Positions 63,423 to 64,000 of a stretch of DNA of 64,000 nucleotides are shown one piece after another. The stretch is taken from the NCBI RefSeq assembly GCF_025642785.1, contig NZ_JANZKU010000012.1:79221-143220 (forward strand). The letters are read 5' to 3'. Position 1 is the stretch's first letter. Each line of letters opens with the position of its first letter. This DNA comes from Pseudomonas sp. RIT-PI-AD. GTDB lineage: Bacteria > Pseudomonadota > Gammaproteobacteria > Pseudomonadales > Pseudomonadaceae. The notes under the pieces were generated by a model. The model searched no databases, had not been told where the DNA came from, and saw nothing but the letters and a program-made list of their open reading frames with translations. The translations under genes were made by a program, and so were the position numbers.

Positions 63423-64000
63423 CTATCCCTTAACCTGCTGATTTTTTATAGCTAGCCATAGAACCCTTAAGTATTCTTCGTAACACTTTTCCCAGGATGC
63501 TCTTAATGTATCCATAGAATTTTGATATCGCCCATGCAGAAAACTATGCAGAGTTTTCGGGCTAGCAAAACTATTAGGATCTGCTGCTTCCCCATGAACC
63601 AAGGTATTTTTCAAGTCCTTAGAAAGCAGATTTTTTTATGCAAATCTTCTGTACATATTTTAATCATATCACCAAAAGAAATCTGCCCAAATTTATTTTT
63701 TTACCATCAAATTCTACATTAAATTTGTCTATATAAATCATTGAAGAAATCTCTACTAAAGCGCGAGCCGCGCAAGCAATTACCAAGCCATGCTCGGATA
63801 ACTTCAGACTATCAATTTGATTATATAGCCTATTACATTTTGACTCATTCTGAGGAATACTTAGCTTGCTTATAAAAAGTTTCTCCCTACTAGATGGATC
63901 AGGTTGCCGACGTGGCTTTGGATATAAGCCAGCAAAAATCTCATCATCTCCTGGTGTCTTGGGAGTAGATACGGGGAATTGGGGAGGCGTAGCATGCGGA
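63423..64000 (-). pseudogene. frameshifted gene upstream of dam, 5' end outside window
   Basis: Three frames join into one protein if one A is added in each of two A7 runs on the minus strand (T7 at 63696-63702 and 63631-63637). The joined product reads from PQFPVSTPKTPGDDEIFAGL through SEHGLVIACAARALVEISSM, KKNLLSKDLKNTLVHGEA and ends WLAIKNQQVKG. I do not recognise the family. Two lesions in equal homopolymers could be sequencing errors or true inactivation. The 3' end lies two bases before dam. Confidence 0.7.

Larger units (their letters stand above)
30513..64000. mobile_element. P2/phiCTX-like prophage, left end and late region; right end outside window
   Basis: A full set of P2-type head, packaging, lysis and contractile tail genes occurs in P2 order, Q-P leftward and O through D rightward. 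The left boundary is inferred from the tRNA-Thr 3' end. Integrase, repressor, cox, replication gene A and ogr are absent from the window and probably follow to the right, as in the phiCTX lysogen order attL-cos-cargo-late genes-early genes-int-attR. Several AT-rich cargo blocks interrupt the late genes. Confidence 0.9.

Overview
The window is about 66% GC over most of its length and matches the P. aeruginosa-like branch of Pseudomonas: sutA, yjbQ, amtB, glnK, ubiK and yifB/comM occur in the order familiar from that group, and a LasA-type staphylolytic protease gene is present. The window has two parts. Positions 1-30512 are host chromosome. From about 30513 to the right edge it is a P2-family prophage that runs off the window.

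Host part. 1-7300 holds an HAD phosphatase (cut by the left edge), sutA, yjbQ, the nitrogen pair glnK-amtB, ubiK, a secreted LasA-like peptidase and yifB. 7315-9849 is a secreted HExxHxxGxxH metalloprotease whose propeptide-like partner is encoded by a separate upstream gene. 10141-16063 carries two small lipoproteins, a candidate sRNA and three tandem paralogues of an unknown exported protein. 16060-25571 is a signalling island: a five-gene leftward operon (CHASE3 hybrid kinase, CheR, CheB, REC-kinase, single REC) facing a rightward PAS hybrid kinase. 25858-28852 is a polar amino acid ABC importer. A methyltransferase gene and tRNA-Thr(TGT) follow.

Prophage part. Structural genes follow P2 order: Q, P leftward; O N M L X, holin, endolysin, Rz/Rz1, R S V W J I, tail fibre genes, FI FII, E/E' (with the -1 slip site), T U D. 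The left end resembles phiCTX: presumed attL at the tRNA-Thr 3' end, a P2-like cos candidate near 31124, then cargo. A C4 antisense RNA sits upstream of a small gene and an antirepressor. No integrase, repressor or replication genes are visible; they probably lie right of the window.

The most interesting content is the prophage cargo. Between FII and E lie three tandem toxin/membrane-protein pairs. Each toxin has a nearly constant N-terminal half and a divergent C-terminal half that looks like a HYD1-type ADP-ribosyltransferase. A copy of the FII 3' end precedes each pair, twice as a headless fragment. The same layout recurs after gene D: an MqsRA toxin-antitoxin pair is followed by a headless copy of the D 3' end. 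This suggests that cargo enters by recombination through the 3' ends of tail genes. Other cargo comprises a GNAT-like gene with a small partner, an AT-rich gene at the P2 fun(Z) position, an orphan HicB and a Dam methylase with a frameshifted partner. Three TGTA-N11-TACA dyads mark the expected late promoters, and a related dyad follows each toxin pair.
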